A stretch of DNA of 64,000 nucleotides. Origin: Arabidopsis thaliana (taxonomy: Eukaryota; Streptophyta; Magnoliopsida; Brassicales; Brassicaceae). This document shows, one piece after another, positions 9,503-23,301 of this stretch. The position numbers and the translations under genes are program-made. The notes below the pieces were generated by a model. That model saw only the letters and a program-made list of their open reading frames with translations. It did no database searches and was not told where the DNA came from. The DNA lies in assembly GCF_000001735.4 (NCBI RefSeq), contig NC_003076.8, positions 25,113,835-25,177,834 of the forward strand, in the 5' to 3' direction. Within the stretch, counting starts at the first letter, position 1; every line of letters starts with the position of its first letter.

Positions 9503-12500
9503 TTATGATACAGGAGCAGTAACCAGATTCAACTCAAGAGGCTTCAAAGCTGCCTGAACAAGCTCTTGAACAGTACGGTTACGTCGACAAACATCTGAGA
9601 GCTCCTCAACCTGTCCTATCAGAGAATTCACATCTGCTCCATAAGCAATATCGGACAATGCTTGTAAGAACTTGGTAGATTCGGTCTCTGTCAAGGCTGT
9701 TCGAGGTATCAGGCTTACACTTTCCTTAGCCCAACTCACTGCTTGTAACCTGTATGTTCTTGTCAGAGCTAGCAGCGAATATGTTACCTGACCAATACCC
9801 AAAACAAAAGAAAACGGTTTTCAAAGGCCATAAACATCACTCAAAAAATGCAGCAAAAAGATAGATTTCCTAAATTTACCGTATCTAGCCGAGAACTGGG
9901 AAGTGCCCCAGCTAATGAGGCTATCAATATTCTGGTGATTGTAGCTCCCCGAGGAATAATGATATTGTCCCTGATCCGTACGAACTGTTCTTCATTCACA
10001 GACTTCTCGAGGTCAAAAATGTCGGTTAGAAAGGTCAATATCGAGTGGCAGGCTTCTCTGGAAAAGAATTGTTCAAAATATATTGTTAACATCATTTCAA
10101 AACTCTCAAGGAAAAACAGCTTATGATGAACAACTTTAGAGAAAGAGAGGGTAAACCTGTGCTGCACTGTGATTCCAATCATTGCGCAGTTTACAAGAGC
10201 TGGAAATATAGGAGACGGAATGAATAAATGTGGACAGTAGCGAAGACATCTAGACGCCAACAAAAAGCAGTCATCGGCTATATCTGGTCTCGCAGTGACT
10301 TCCTGTAAGAATATAAACAGAATCAGACACCACATCGGATATTAAAACTAAGAACTTGAAGATAGTATTTTACTATGTGAAATTCGTCAACCTTGATACT
10401 TGTCATAAGACATGTTGTATGTGCAAAGAGGGTTTCAATCAGGTTCTTCAAGTAGACAGCACACGATGGATCAGAACCAAAAATCTGCAAATCCCACAAA
10501 AATTAGAGTCTCTAAAGCTTTTCTATAAGCATTCCACTGAATGGAAAGAACACAAATTACCTTTATAACTTCACTGGATAAGTATAGAAAGCATGGCTGA
10601 TGATGCTGCTGATAATGGAATTGAATCTTTTCCAGCATTTCTCCAATTGTATCAATTATGTATCTTCCAGAAGTACGTACCTACAATCATTGCCTTCTTT
10701 TAGTGAATTATCCTCTATCAAAATTGTCATCCGACATATAGTTTTAGATTTTCTCTTATGTTCATAGACATGGAATGTCTAGCAAACAAAACAATGGTGT
10801 TCAGGAATGTCCAGGAAGGAAGTAGGTAAAGAAAAAGGAAATGAATCTCACAGCATATTTGCATGCCCTGCATAGAGATTCCATAGTCCTCATGTCCCAA
10901 GGACGACTGCAGTAAAAACCATTTCAAAGTAAGAGGCCACATAAAAGCAATTTGAAGAGAACATGTTAATCATCATGCGCCTAGATTCACTTACGCATCA
11001 AAAATAACTCGGAAAATTGCCCAATGCTTATTAATCTCAGCAGCCACCGCTTCAGGGTGGTTCACATACCTAATGTGGTAGCATTTGTTAGTAACACTAA
11101 ACAAAACACATGGAGATGTATCGCATCATTGAGATATTAATACACAAACCTGAAGAGGAAGGCAAATCGGTCAATATGAACAGTTAATTCACGTGCATGC
11201 TTCTTCTCCAAATCTTCTTTCGCCGCTTCCTGATTCACAGATTCACAGTTCCCATCATTATAAGTCTTGACAGTATATCAAACAACCATGCAAATAGTCA
11301 AGATGGCAAACCTCTAGAGGAGAGGCGGCTGAAAAGCATAATTTTTCAAGAGCGCCCTTGGCCTGATCTAAAGGCAGTTCGGTAACAACCATACTGCACA
11401 ATCAAATTTTAGAGATGTCAATAACACACAAATGAGATCTAATCCATCATTCAGTTGAATCCATACCCTAAAGCTTCAACGAGATTTAGTGAATCCTCAG
11501 CAGAGACTTTATAACCACCACCGCCATTGATCGCCATACAATAGATATTAAACAAATCTTCAAAATACCCACAAAGATTTTTTCGGCAATCTACAATGAA
11601 ACATTATTTAAACAGGCATCAGATATTTACAAAAGCAAATTTGTAACATTTTGAATCCAGTAAGAGAAAACGCCAAAACTAATATATGCATATCAGGTCA
11701 ACAGAAAAACACCTTCCTGTATCTTTCATTTTGGGGAGAAGAGGAAAGAGGAAATTGATTAACAACAAGCAATCAACAATTACAGAACATTAGTTGTTAG
11801 ATAGCTACAAGCTTTTATTTAGTATCAGTATGGTTTCACACCATATATCATGAAAAGTAATTTGAAAATCGCATTGACGTAAAAACAAAACTGGAAAACA
11901 GAATTCAGTCCAAGGAAAAGCATTCAACAAAATTCCAAATACTTGCCAGTATTGCAATGCACCCTATATGCTAGCAATTCAGTAGAGTCGAAGTCAGATC
12001 CGTTAGCGTAGGTTCCAGTCAGACCTTTCGACTAGCTGCCATCTTTGAAGTAGGTCAGTATGCACAATTCGATTGATTTTTACAGAGGTGAGAACTTCAT
12101 ACTTCCTAAGAGAAAACTAACAACCAAAATTTAATTTAGTTTGCAAGTGAAAGAGTTATAACTATTAAACTGATTTCCTGAATTTTTGTAGTCCATGAAA
12201 CTATTTAGCCATGAAAAATCAAGATGAGAAACCTTCTCAACAGCCCTAAAAGACCGTTTTTTTTATATAAAAGGGGAGCTGGTTTAAATCAAAATCCAAT
12301 GCTAAAGCCTAAAACCAAAATATCTTTGCCATGGTTTCTCATCCAGGAAACAACAAAGAAATAAGATAGCCAGATTTGTAGTGCGTTTTTGACATTATTG
12401 TATTGCAAACCAATTGATGACCAAAGTTTGTATACTAGTCCTTGTATGTTTGAAAATGATTTTGCAGAGAAGAATGTATACTTGTCATAATGTCAATGTT

Positions 12501-15500
12501 ATGCTCAGAAAATAAAAAGAAGGGATCAAATTTGGAAGAGAGAATACAATACCGTCACAAGTATGTCTAAAAGCCAAAGCTGCAGCTGCTGCGCAATCTT
12601 CAGATGTGCCCATTCCACTCATAAGAATTCTAATGATTGATGGTAATATTGAAACACTGGCTGGTGCAGCATTAAGCCATTTTGAATATGCCCCAACAAG
12701 TAAGCATGCTGAAATCAAATAGGGAAGCAGATATCTTGCATTAAAGAAAAAGCTTCTTTCGCATAACTTGGAAGGTTTCTGTTGCGCATACACTAGTGGT
12801 TTCCACCAAGTAGCTATTCACCTTCTACATATAAAACTTAGAAAGAAAAGCTATTCACCTGTCTGAAGTAGTTGCGCTTGCTGAGGAAGATTTTGAAGCA
12901 ACGCCATCACCTGAAAGCAGAATTTAAGAGAATGAAAATTCCACGCATGAGAGATAGAACGGAATCTAAAGCCATTCAAACTTTAAACACTCAAGACTTT
13001 ATAAGACACGGACCTACAAGCCTTTCATCACACAAAAACAATATGGAAACCCATAATTCATAGGCAGTGAGAAAAAAAAAATAAAAAAATTTGGCAGCAG
13101 TAGCTTGGAGGAACTATGTATAATACAAACCTGGGGCATCACTTCAGCTTCAACAACCGAAACATAATTTGATATTGCCCATATACAGAACAAAATAGCT
13201 TCTGCTGGACGCCAATCTTGAAAATTGTTTCCTGTCTGGGCATTGGCCTAAGTACATATTTCACAAATGTCAAAGATGCTGAAATCCAAAAGGTAAATAA
13301 AATGTAACTGTTTGGTGCTGATAATCCTAATTGTGTTCTACCCTGATCGTATTTAACTTTTTCAGTATATAAAAATGCTGATTCAATATCTCCCAATGCT
13401 TATTTTGTATTTAATGATAGAACAGATATATGCATGGAGATCCAAAGCACAAACCTCAAGAAGCTTCATATAGAGAATCTTAAGAGTAGTATCCCCTCCC
13501 AGGATTAACGCTGCATCTATTAATACATCTGCAACAGCTGAAAATGTCACAAACTTCATCAGTGAAATTAGATAGACAGAGCAACATTCCAGAGAAGTAA
13601 ACAAGAAAATGAGGTAATTGGTCCCATCAAAGATGATTGAGAGCACAATAAGAAGTACATATCAACAAAAGTATGAAGAATAGGTAAATCAAAAAGTGAC
13701 GTTACGAGATACAGCACCATACCAAAGCTAAGTGACTAAAACAACCAAAAACCTCAGAAGAACAATACTTTATCTGCGTCAAGAAACAAGTGTAAAGGAT
13801 TGAAACATAGGGAGAACAACAGTGCTAAGCAAACAAATTACGAAAATCTAAGGTCGCGCTGATCTATTTGGGAAGCTCTGAGGGGTACACTTATTCCTTA
13901 GCACACTTAACTCAAAAGATCTTGATCTAATGTAATATTGAGAACAAGTAATACACCGCTTTGATTACCATATCTAGTCTGCTTGAATTCCTTAAGGTCC
14001 TCATATGAGAGGCCTTGATAATCTTCAGGATACTGAACTCTGAAGCCAACCTGTGAAGGGAAACCAGTGTATAGGTGACATAAACTGCAGAGCATACAAT
14101 AACCCATATGATTTTCTGTTTCCACCAAAAGATGATCGACCAAATAAACTTTAGAAATCAAGAATTTTTTCAAAGAGCAATATTAATTTAAGCATAAGTC
14201 ACCCGAGCATGAGAATTCAATTTTGTCTCTCTGGATTAGAGCAAACCAATAGAAACGGCCTGGGTTCAACAACGAGCTTCAAATATTCTTGAAAGAGTAA
14301 AACATTAGAGTGGTATCTGATGACTCACTCACCAAAGATACAAGGCTCTGATAAGCTGGCTGAAAGATATGCAGTCTTCGGTTTCTCTCAACTTCAATGG
14401 ATGCTTCACTACCCAATGAACTATAAGATTCCCTGAAGATTAAAAATCACACTCTCAGAATATGACCCTAGGAACACCCAAAAACATAGAAAAGGCTGAA
14501 GTTACCTCTTTGTCAACATAAGTTGAAGACTGTGCCAAAAGTTGAAGGTCATCGAGGCTATATCAAATTCTGGGTGTGCAGTAACTTCCAGCAGGGCATG
14601 CACAATAACCATTGGTTCATCTGAACCTAGAGGCCAGAAATAGTACCTTCAAACATATTAGATTACCAACTAAAGCATTTTGCGCACCAGAGGCCAAAAG
14701 CAATCAAGACACATGAACCAGAACACTTAAAATAACAAGACAGAGTAGCAGAAATGAGGCCGTATACCAGTAGCTATTAGTTCAACATATGAATCGCCTA
14801 CGTCAGCGAATAATCGACCAATAGCTTTGACATCTTCTTCATCCTGAAAGAGAAATAATTCTAAGAATCAAAAGAAAGAAATACAAACATATGCCAAAAA
14901 TTACAACACATTATGAGGGATATCTTTAGCCACATATCAAGTCATATAAACAGAATATAACCCTTTTAGCACTACAGTTTAATTAAATTAAACAAGGATA
15001 GGCCATTAGTTTCCTACTATTTGATGCATCTGATAACCTTTTCCCTTAATAGAGTCCACGAGCAACAGAATCATAGCCGTTCAAGCCAGAGACCAGTGAA
15101 ACAGAAAATTTGTGAAATAATGAAGCTTAATATCAAGCAGATTCAGCCATCAACTTGTATCAATACCAAAGGTAAACAGTACCTTTGAAGAATCTCTTAG
15201 ATGGGCCTGAAGACTTAAAATCTGAGGCACAATAACTTGAATCAAGGGTGTTTGTGCAGAAATACCACCAGAACTTGGTGATGCTGTGTGATGTATCAAT
15301 TCAGAGATAACTGCGAAGTTGAAAATGAAGTTTCTCTATTAAAACTCTAATAATGAATTCTAAATTGAAGGAAACATTGGCTTGTAGGTTGAAAACTAAT
15401 AGAAGGCTATTTTCTATTTGATAAAGAACAAAAAAATTCCTGCTCATTATAATGAAGGTGAAAAAACCATCTTAAGGCAATGCAGTATACACCCAACACA

Positions 15501-18500
15501 CATCAAACACTAATTTCCAAAATTCAACAAGAAAAGCTTAATAACCAATTTCTAGAAGCTCAATTTGCAAATTCTCGAACTTCGCATATTCCAACTAAGA
15601 GATAACAGGTATGCTAGAAATTTCGCAGCTCCCATAGTGTTCCAATACCAGAAGATATCACAAAATAACTCATCCATAAATAGTCTCTATTCAGTAAAGA
15701 TATTTCAATTTACGGGGAAAAATATATCAATGTGAAGTATCCCAAGACTCTAAAGGCCTATGTATATATTAGCTTTTCCAACTAGTATACCATTAACAGA
15801 TGCCTCTGATAGTGGATCACAGTTCAAACTTGAGAGAGCTGCATGCACCAATGGATGACAGGCAAGCACTGTTCCAGGAATCCTGAAAAAGACCACCCCA
15901 AAGTTCACCAGTATACAGTTCAGTCAGTATCATCGTTGCTAAGTTGAATTGGTGAAAATAAAGAAGGATAGCAAGTAGAAACCAACAGCAACAAATCAGA
16001 TAAACTTAGCTTTGTGTCTAAGATGATTCTATATAGGACAAAATCTATGACCCATATATTAAAACAATTTACAACCTGACGAACTCGCAATGAATATTTG
16101 TAATCTAGACGAGCTTTTGTTCTAAATAAAACTGGAGATAGAAAAGCAAAAGAAAAGAGCATACCCATGCCTAAGACGGAGCCAAGAAGCAAATGCCTCG
16201 AGAACCTGAAAAATCAAAATTACAGAACACAATTGACAATAAGTGACTTCTTGCAACACCAAAAACACTAGCTGGTCCAACACACAGGAACATGGGACAT
16301 TTTTCAGAAGCTAACAATAATGCAAGAAGACATATTAAATTTTGGCAGGTGAGTGAAAACCTAAGATGTAATCAAGCTTTTACCTAAAACTAGCAAATAT
16401 GTTTTGACAAGGCAAACATAGACTCTGACTGGTAAAGAAAGTAAAAACTAGTGGAAAGTAAAAAAACAGACATGCATCAGAAAACATAAAAAGAAGAAGG
16501 TTATTTTGATGTGTTATACAGAGGGATCATGGAAAGTGAATAACAAACTATGTACTGAACTATGTCACGACTCTATATTAAAGATAAGCTCTGACCTGTT
16601 CCTTAAGTTCGGATATTTTCAAACATGCTGATAAGATACTAAGTGCAGCTTCCATTTGAGAAGTAAGCTCTTTTTCGAATTGACGTCGTCGATCCGGACG
16701 AGCAGCTATTTTGTAGTTAAATGTTTCCTGGTCATAGCAAGAAGGACAATATAAGATCAAGACATCATATAACCATCTAGATTAAAGCTAAACATTCCTA
16801 AAGTGAATCAAGTTAATGAAAGGGAAAGGTCAAACGATGTGGTAGAGATTTGTGAAAAAATTAGAATCTTCATTTAGTTACAAATAAACTACCAACATTT
16901 TTTGCAAACAATACCATACAAAATATCAAGGTCTTGCCCAGCCAATACTTTAGGGATTGAAATAACACTCACAGAGTAACGTCGAATGCTACCTAAACAT
17001 AGATATGGAAAAAGTAAAAAAGGAACAGAATATTCTCCAAATAGGTCTACCCAATTTGAGGTCAGTAATACCAGCATAAATAATAAGTAAGAAGATCCAA
17101 GTCAGACCAAAATAAGGCCTTTCATATCTATATAGCCGGATACATGAAGTCAAATTAATTACTGAGTGAGATGAACACTTAAACAAAGGAATAAAAAATA
17201 CTCTACCTCGGGCAAAACTGTCAAGAGTTCCAAGAAACCAGGCACATATTCAGGATGCATATGCATCTCATCCCTAAGCCAGCTAATTATACCACCATCT
17301 CCCCAGTCTGCCGCAGGAACATGCACCGCCAAGGCAGCAACAGCAATGCTAATCTACAATATAAAATACTTAAATAAGATAACTCGACACAAAGTACATG
17401 ACTTTATACGCACAACAGAAAATTCCACATATGCACTTACCTGGGTCCTAACTTTTGGAGGGCCCTTGTGGAACTTTTTTAACAATGTCTGCATTTGAGA
17501 AAATAATGAAAGTCAAAATTTTCCGGGAAGTAATTGTCCAATACCAAGAATAATAGGCCAGAAAGATGAAATCATAGTAAAACCTAGATCCCAGAATACT
17601 CTAGTTCAACTGAGTTTTCCTATTATGTTATTGCTCAAAGGAACAGACATACTAATGAATAACTCATGAAACCCTACAACTTTGGAAGAAATAGTTAATA
17701 GAACAAAGAATTACCGTTAATGATTGCCGTAGCTTCTGAAAAGCCCCAGGTGGTAGTTCTTCAAAATCTCGTTGAACCTTCGAGTGAGACAGACTAGATG
17801 TCACCAGAATGCTCCAAGATTGTGTGATAAATGAATAAGGATTTACAGAAACATTCAGGTGCATTTACCTTGCTTCGAAGGGTCTGAGAACAGAATATCA
17901 AAGTTTCCAAATTGCTAGAAGAATCATGAAGTAAATTATCCGCAACCTAGAAAACATACAACAGCACAGAGTAAGAAATATTGTAGAACTTCTCCATCAA
18001 AAAAAATCCTCTTCTCCGCAACAACAATCATGGGTCTAAAAGAAAAGAGCTCATATAAAACCTAGCTAATCGTTTCTCTAACAAGGTAAATCTATTCACA
18101 CACCTTACACATACTTCTCAAACCAGCTACAGGAAAAAGTGCACAATTGAACTTAGATGTACTGAAAATTCGAGATTTCTGCTATGCATAAGCCTATATG
18201 ACCTTAACAAGCGAATCGCTAATACAAATTGACTAAAGGATGAAAATTTATGCACTTATATAGTCTAAAGTAACTCAGAAATGAACTTAGACGTACTGAA
18301 ATTTTGAGATTTCTGCTATGCATAAGCCTATATGACCTTAAAGAGCAAATCACTAATACAAATTGACTAAAGGATGAAACTTTATGCACCTATATGGTCT
18401 ACAGTAGCTGAAAATCGAACATTAAACTCTAGCACAAGTGCTACAAAACAAGGAAGAACAAATCGAACCTAAACAAATCGAGATTAAATAATTGAAATCG

Positions 18501-18639
18501 AAAAGAAAAAACTCGCCTGCCAAGCATCGAGAGTTCCTTGGAAGTTCTGAAGCCAGCGATCAGCGTGCACACGCACTGTATCATCCGGGTGATGATACAG
18601 TGCGTTTAGGGCTTCTTTGACCGCGTTCTGATGCTCCAT
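9503..18639 (-). CDS. MOS14: MOS14, transportin-SR nuclear import receptor
   Basis: Twenty-seven exons in transcript order: 18639-18517, 17946-17869, 17777-17715, 17488-17441, 17353-17207, 16727-16596, 16205-16165, 15882-15791, 15310-15183, 14843-14768, 14626-14506, 14432-14333, 14050-13969, 13537-13455, 13247-13131, 12910-12859, 12708-12553, 11590-11467, 11393-11312, 11229-11150, 11069-10995, 10906-10852, 10680-10561, 10484-10392, 10302-10157, 10057-9880, 9787-9503. All phases agree and give 958 aa. The N-terminus (MEHQNAVKEALNALYHHPDD, then RWLQNFQGTLDAWQ) is an importin-beta N-terminal domain; the rest is HEAT repeats with Exportin-1-like segments. It is the orthologue of transportin-SR/TNPO3, which carries SR splicing factors into the nucleus. 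Arabidopsis MOS14 (AT5G62600) is needed for splicing of the NLR genes SNC1 and RPS4. Intron 1 uses a GC donor and contains a tandem duplication; intron 17 is 962 nt. Confidence 0.95.
11591..12552 (-). other. Long intron 17 of MOS14
   Basis: At 962 nt this is by far the longest intron of the gene except intron 1 (570 nt); most others are 80-400 nt. It is A+T-rich. I see no nested reading frame of note. A somewhat less A+T-rich block near 11970-12060 holds a 7-bp inverted pair, AGTCGAA (11986-11992) and TTCGACT (12027-12033), and two GTCAGA copies. I cannot assign it to a known RNA or element. Confidence 0.5.
18149..18411. repeat. Tandem duplication (about 134 bp) in MOS14 intron 1
   Basis: Two head-to-tail copies begin at 18149 and 18283. 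Long stretches are identical, for example GAGATTTCTGCTATGCATAA, CCTATATGACCTTAA and ACAAATTGACTAAAGGATGA, with scattered substitutions between them. This is a local duplication that makes up almost half of the first intron. It does not affect coding sequence. Confidence 0.85.
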
Positions 18640-19282
18640 AGCTATGAATCTTTACGCGTTATTCGCTCGTACGGTCACCAAATCACGACCAGAGAGAAAG
18701 ACCCAGATTGAGAAATAGAAGAATTTGCCCAACTGAAATTCGGGATTTTGTCAAATCGATTTCGCCCAACAAAAACAATAAAAATAAAAACTTTTTTTTT
18801 CCCTCTTTGTCAAAAAGGTTTTTTTTTGGCGCCCCTCAACTTGAGTGAGGAAGAGAGATAGAGATCGAATTTTGATCTGAAAGAGGATGAAGAAGAGAGA
18901 ATCTCAGCCGTTAGATACAATTACTTTGACTTAAAGTCAAATCCTTCTTCTTTTATTTTGAAGACAGAAGTTGTTTACTTTTTTTCAGTTGTTGCAATAA
19001 ATTGAAGACAACAAAAAAAACGTATCATTGATTCATCATAACATAAAGATTATACAAAGGACAAGATTTAAGACCAACATATGTTACTGAATCAATTGTT
19101 ACAAGTTATATAATAGGACAATACAACAATGTTTTATAAAGTGTTAATCTCTCTGGTCACTCTCATATTCTATCTTATGATATAACAGCAAAATGATACA
19201 CACGCATAGGATAAAAAATAAAGGGTTGCATTCATTTTTACTGCCTACAAAACACATCCATCAATCAGAGAAAGACTCTTTT
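18640..19282. other. MOS14 promoter/leader and bHLH79 3' UTR
   Basis: Both flanking genes are on the minus strand, so this 643-bp stretch holds the MOS14 promoter and leader (near 18640-18950) and the bHLH79 3' UTR (near 19050-19282). A poly(T)/C+T-rich run occurs at about 18791-18840. No gene is seen. Confidence 0.45.
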
Positions 19283-20766
19283 TTATGTGGTTCGGTTAAA
19301 GTTCCCATCAACCTGCATATGGAGCCACTCCGGTTGAGATACTCGGGTTTCATTAGCTTCTTGTTGCTCGTATATTGTTCGATGAACGTCAATCGGTAAA
19401 GTCCCGAGCTGATACAACACACCAAGAGCTTTTAGATTTAGTAGCTTTGATTAAGAAAGATAAGATTTTTCTATGTTCTTTTAGATTTGGGACTTACATC
19501 ACCGGAAGGAAAAACTCCTATTGTCGGACCAGTACTTGCACCCGAGTTAACAACTTCTAGCTTCATTGATAGAAACTGCAGACCAAACTCCATGCTTAGG
19601 CATGTATAATTGTAACATATAACAGAGAGGTGTTAACGACTTTTACCTCAACTTGCCGCTGCAATGACTGAATATAATTGATAATCTCATCGAGCACAAG
19701 GGCTTTTCCGATTATCTGATCAACAGAAATATCTTGTTGAATGTTTTTTAGGCTATAATAACATCATTCACAAGCAGGGACCAAAAGAACATGTACCTTA
19801 TTACATCCTGGAATTATATCTTGAAGAGCTGTCATCTTCTCACTGATCTTTTCTCTTCTAGCCTGTCAAAGACAACATTGTGATTCTAATAAAAGGAACA
19901 GTTTTTGAGGATAAAATTTATGGTGATTTTAGCAGAAGAATTACTCGCTCTGCTAAACTATGCCGGTCAGTAGCTTGTCCTCTTCTTGCTCTCACATGAA
20001 TATAATCCTTTGGTGGCTCAGGTTTGTTCTTCTGTTCCGTTGCTTTGCTTCCACCACCACCCGAACTTGTTTCGCCTTCAGGTCTCATCGAACCATCTCC
20101 ATTTCCACTTTCAGATCCACACAGTTTTCTTTTCTTATCCCCTGATTCTTTCTATTAAAAAAGTAAACAGATGGAAAGCTTTAAGATCCTAAATCAAACT
20201 CTCAATCTAAGATCACTAAGTAAGCATTGACCATTCCAACATCTATCAAACTAATGGTCTTCAAGCTGAATCCAACTTAAGTCAAAAAGTCAATGGAGAT
20301 AAGTCATCTAATCTATAAACTAATCCTTGATCCCTAAACCAAAGACTTAAACTTTGACTCATTGATTTTTAGATCACCACCAAGCTAAAGGATCTAGATT
20401 CAAACATTCAAAAGACCCAACAAATAAAAATCAGGACTTTTCAAAAATTGAAGTGCAAAATCTCACCAATTCATTACCACTGCTGCTGGAAGAAACCATC
20501 TTTGAAGAATCATCCTCAGAGTTCAAATCTCTAGTCTTTCTACTTCCCCAGCCAGCAGTTAGATCGGTGACTGTAGATTCCTCAGCCGCGGAGACGTCTT
20601 TATTGCCGGAATGTTCAGAGCGAGTAAAGACTCGACCGGAGTTAACAGCTAAACGGAGACCAGAGCGAACGGCGTCGTTTACAGGGAAAGGCCAAATCTC
20701 GGAGAGAGTGTAAGAAGAAGGATTAGCTGCAGAGAAGGAGGAATCGTTCACTAGTGGAGGGTCCAT
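19283..20766 (-). CDS. BHLH79: bHLH79 transcription factor
   Basis: Six exons in transcript order, 20766-20467, 20151-19945, 19862-19797, 19715-19647, 19575-19498 and 19408-19283, give 281 aa, the length I recall for AT5G62610. The start MDPPLVNDSSF is the first ATG of the leader. The basic helix-loop-helix covers about residues 158-215: DRHSLAERARREKISEKMTA, then LQDIIPGCNKIIGKALVLDE, then IINYIQSLQRQVEFLSMKLE. His164, Glu168 and Arg172 form the H-E-R pattern of G-box (CACGTG) binders. Before the domain is RRGQATD, typical of the CIB/BEE/CESTA-like group (subfamily XII). It acts in the nucleus, probably as a dimer. A TATA motif lies about 115 bp upstream of the ATG. Confidence 0.95.
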
Positions 20767-20877
20767 TTCCGATGATCGTAAAAAGGGTTGACCCAGATTT
20801 AGGACCCGGATCCGAGAAGTGAGGAACTTGATAGAAAAAAAGAAGGAAAAGGTTTGAGCTTTGCGAGGTCTTGTCTT

Positions 20878-20884
20878 GTTTATA
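20878..20884 (-). promoter_or_regulatory. Probable TATA box of bHLH79
   Basis: On the minus strand the sequence reads CCCTATAAACAAG. The TATAAAC core is about 112-118 bp upstream of the ATG, with a C+T-rich leader containing no ATG between. This is the usual arrangement for an Arabidopsis TATA promoter with a short leader. Confidence 0.5.
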
Positions 20885-21210
20885 GGGTTGTGTGTGAGGT
20901 GGACAAATAGAGAGAGAGATCGGAGAAGGTAAGACAGATGTGGGTAGTGATAATGCGCCACTAGTATGCAATGGAAGATGATTTATCACCAATACTTTCA
21001 GAAAATCTCATTAATTACACAGCTTACATCAAATATTTTGCCGTTTCTGTTATAAAAAAAATATTACAATGGTAAAATTTTCGTTTCGTTTAGAAACAAA
21101 ATTGAATAGAAAAGATATATTATGGCGCAATAACCTAAATAATTTCTATCAAAAATAAAAAATAAAAATCTCACAATTATGTCTTTTAGTTATCCTTTGA
21201 TTAAATTATT

Positions 21211-21252
21211 TTTTACTGTGAACAACTTTGGTAATTTTACTGTGAACAACTT
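21211..21252. repeat. 18-bp direct repeat, period 24
   Basis: TTTTACTGTGAACAACTT occurs at 21211-21228 and again at 21235-21252, exactly identical. It is a short local duplication in the bHLH79/GALT6 promoter region. Confidence 0.7.
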
Positions 21253-23301
21253 AAATACACCAAAGGACAATGCATCTCTCTTAGAAAAAAATACATACTA
21301 GCAAAACCAAATCATGTTACTTTGGTAATTTCATTCTGACGTGTTTAAGGAAAAAACGTATATGTTTGGATTAAAAATTTGATCTTCGTACCATATGTCC
21401 ATCCTAGTAAGTACTCGATCGCCTATGTTTACAATAATATTCACCAATTAGTGTTTTTTTATTTAACATAGATCTCCCACTTCATAGTCATATGTTTTAT
21501 GAAAGTTAGTTGTGTAAAGTGAAGGGAACCACACACCGGTACGTAGGATACGATCGAGGATGTGACAATGGGCCATATATTTAAATTTTAAATGCTTAAT
21601 CACAAAAGCCAAAATTCTAGCTAAATATATAAAACGCTAATATGAAGGATAGATGACATGTGTTTTAGTCTTTTTGTTTGCATGTCAACGTTCTTCACGT
21701 TAAATTTTTAAAAATTCAGAAGCTATAGTTTTATTATGTTCAATGTAGTTTTAGCCTTTTTGGTAGATGACATGTTCAAGGTAGTTGCGGAAAAATACAA
21801 GGAGCCAAGAGTGTCATTTTTCGTTTCGATGATTTCAACCTTCATTTGTTGTGTTTATTATAAAAGTTTGTATTTTTGAATGATGAATACAGAGATATCA
21901 AACGTTTTTAAGAATACAGTATATAACAAACAAAAAAGCTCTAAAACTATTCACTGAGTTAAAACTTTTAAAAGTCAATTCTATAGCATTGAATGCTCTA
22001 AATGTGTAGCAAGAAAATTGTTTAAAGACCAACAAATTAGAAATTGATGTTTTTCTGCAAAACTTTTTTAATTATTAATTTTATTATCGAATTAAGTGGA
22101 ATATGTTTATATTTTGATGAAATAATGAAAAGGTGGAAAAGACAAGTGTAGAAAGAGAAGACACCTGGATGCAAAGGTGTCACACATGAAGCCCAATTCC
22201 TCTCTTTCCATTTTTCCCATAAAGCTTTTTTGCTCTACTCATCAAGATACCTCTAATAAAAAAACAAGAAACACTATTTTTTTGTTATCAATTTCTTCTG
22301 TTCATTTCAGTTTGGTCATGAAATTAAGAAAATTAATAGAGAGAAAAGTCAAAAATAAAAACATGAGCATAGGAGTACTATGTGACTTCATTGGTGATGG
22401 AATGACACAGTTGGCCGATTTAGCACCGACTAAGTAGACATTAATCAATAATAGTTTAAATTTCAAAATAAGAATCATATCTACTAAACAATCAAATACA
22501 TATGATTCCATCTACTATTATTGTTTTTTTTTAATTTATAAATCATATAGTACTAATTAACTAATAATTTCACATTCTGTCTCGTGTAATCAAGACAACC
22601 TTTTCGATTTGTTTTTTTGGTCGATTTGCTTAACCTTAAAAATCTTATTACTTCAATTATAAGATTAAAATTCGACAAAAACATAACGTTTTTCCTTTTT
22701 ATTCTACTGGTGGTGGAAATAATCATCTAGAATAATAAAATTACTTTAATTTGAAAAGATAAATCCAACGAATCTATAACTTTAATCGAAAACTAAATAA
22801 AATAAGGAAAAAGAGAAGATTTAAAAGCGAAGAAAAGATTCGAAAAAGAGAGAGAGAGAGATGGACCAAAACGGCGGTTTATTCAGACGTCAGCAGCACT
22901 AACTAAGAAAGAGGAGAGAGCTTTAACTCTTCCCCTTGCTGCTTCCTTCTCCAAATTCTCCTGACGCGTTTCTGTTCATCTTACGATTTTACACGTCTCT
23001 CTAAAGATTTAAATTTTCGACTTTACGTTTCTTTCGGGTTTTGAATTTTCTCACTAAAGATTTGTCTTTTCCATAGAAAGTTCTTGAATTTTCTCTCTTC
23101 GTGTTCAAAGGGTTTTTCAGAATTTATAGTAACCCACCAATCTACTGATTGTCTCCGTTCATCGTAATCTCTCAAGATTTGATTTTTATTTGTTTTTTGA
23201 AATTTTGAATTTTGAGATTCTGTTCCTCTTTGATCATCATCACTAGGGTTTTCTGTTTCCAGTTAAAAAAAAGTTTGGATTTTTCTTCGTATAATTTAGG
23301 A

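Larger units (their letters stand above)
20767..23301. other. Divergent intergenic region bHLH79/GALT6
   Basis: This 2.5-kb A+T-rich spacer holds the promoters of bHLH79 (left) and GALT6 (right). An 18-bp direct repeat is at 21211-21252. A GA-repeat lies at 22847-22860, just before a 13-codon uORF (22861-22902, peptide MDQNGGLFRRQQH) and the C+T-rich probable leader of GALT6 (about 22920-23300). The open frame 22177-22437 is low-complexity and I do not call it a gene. Confidence 0.45.

Noticed and set aside
11970..12060. Possible structured RNA in MOS14 intron 17
   Set aside because: Only a 7-bp stem with a 34-nt loop and two GTCAGA copies; no box C/D or H/ACA arrangement could be placed.
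22177..22437. 86-codon frame in the bHLH79/GALT6 promoter region
   Set aside because: Low-complexity Ser/Lys-rich composition, non-optimal context and no similarity to known proteins; probably chance.
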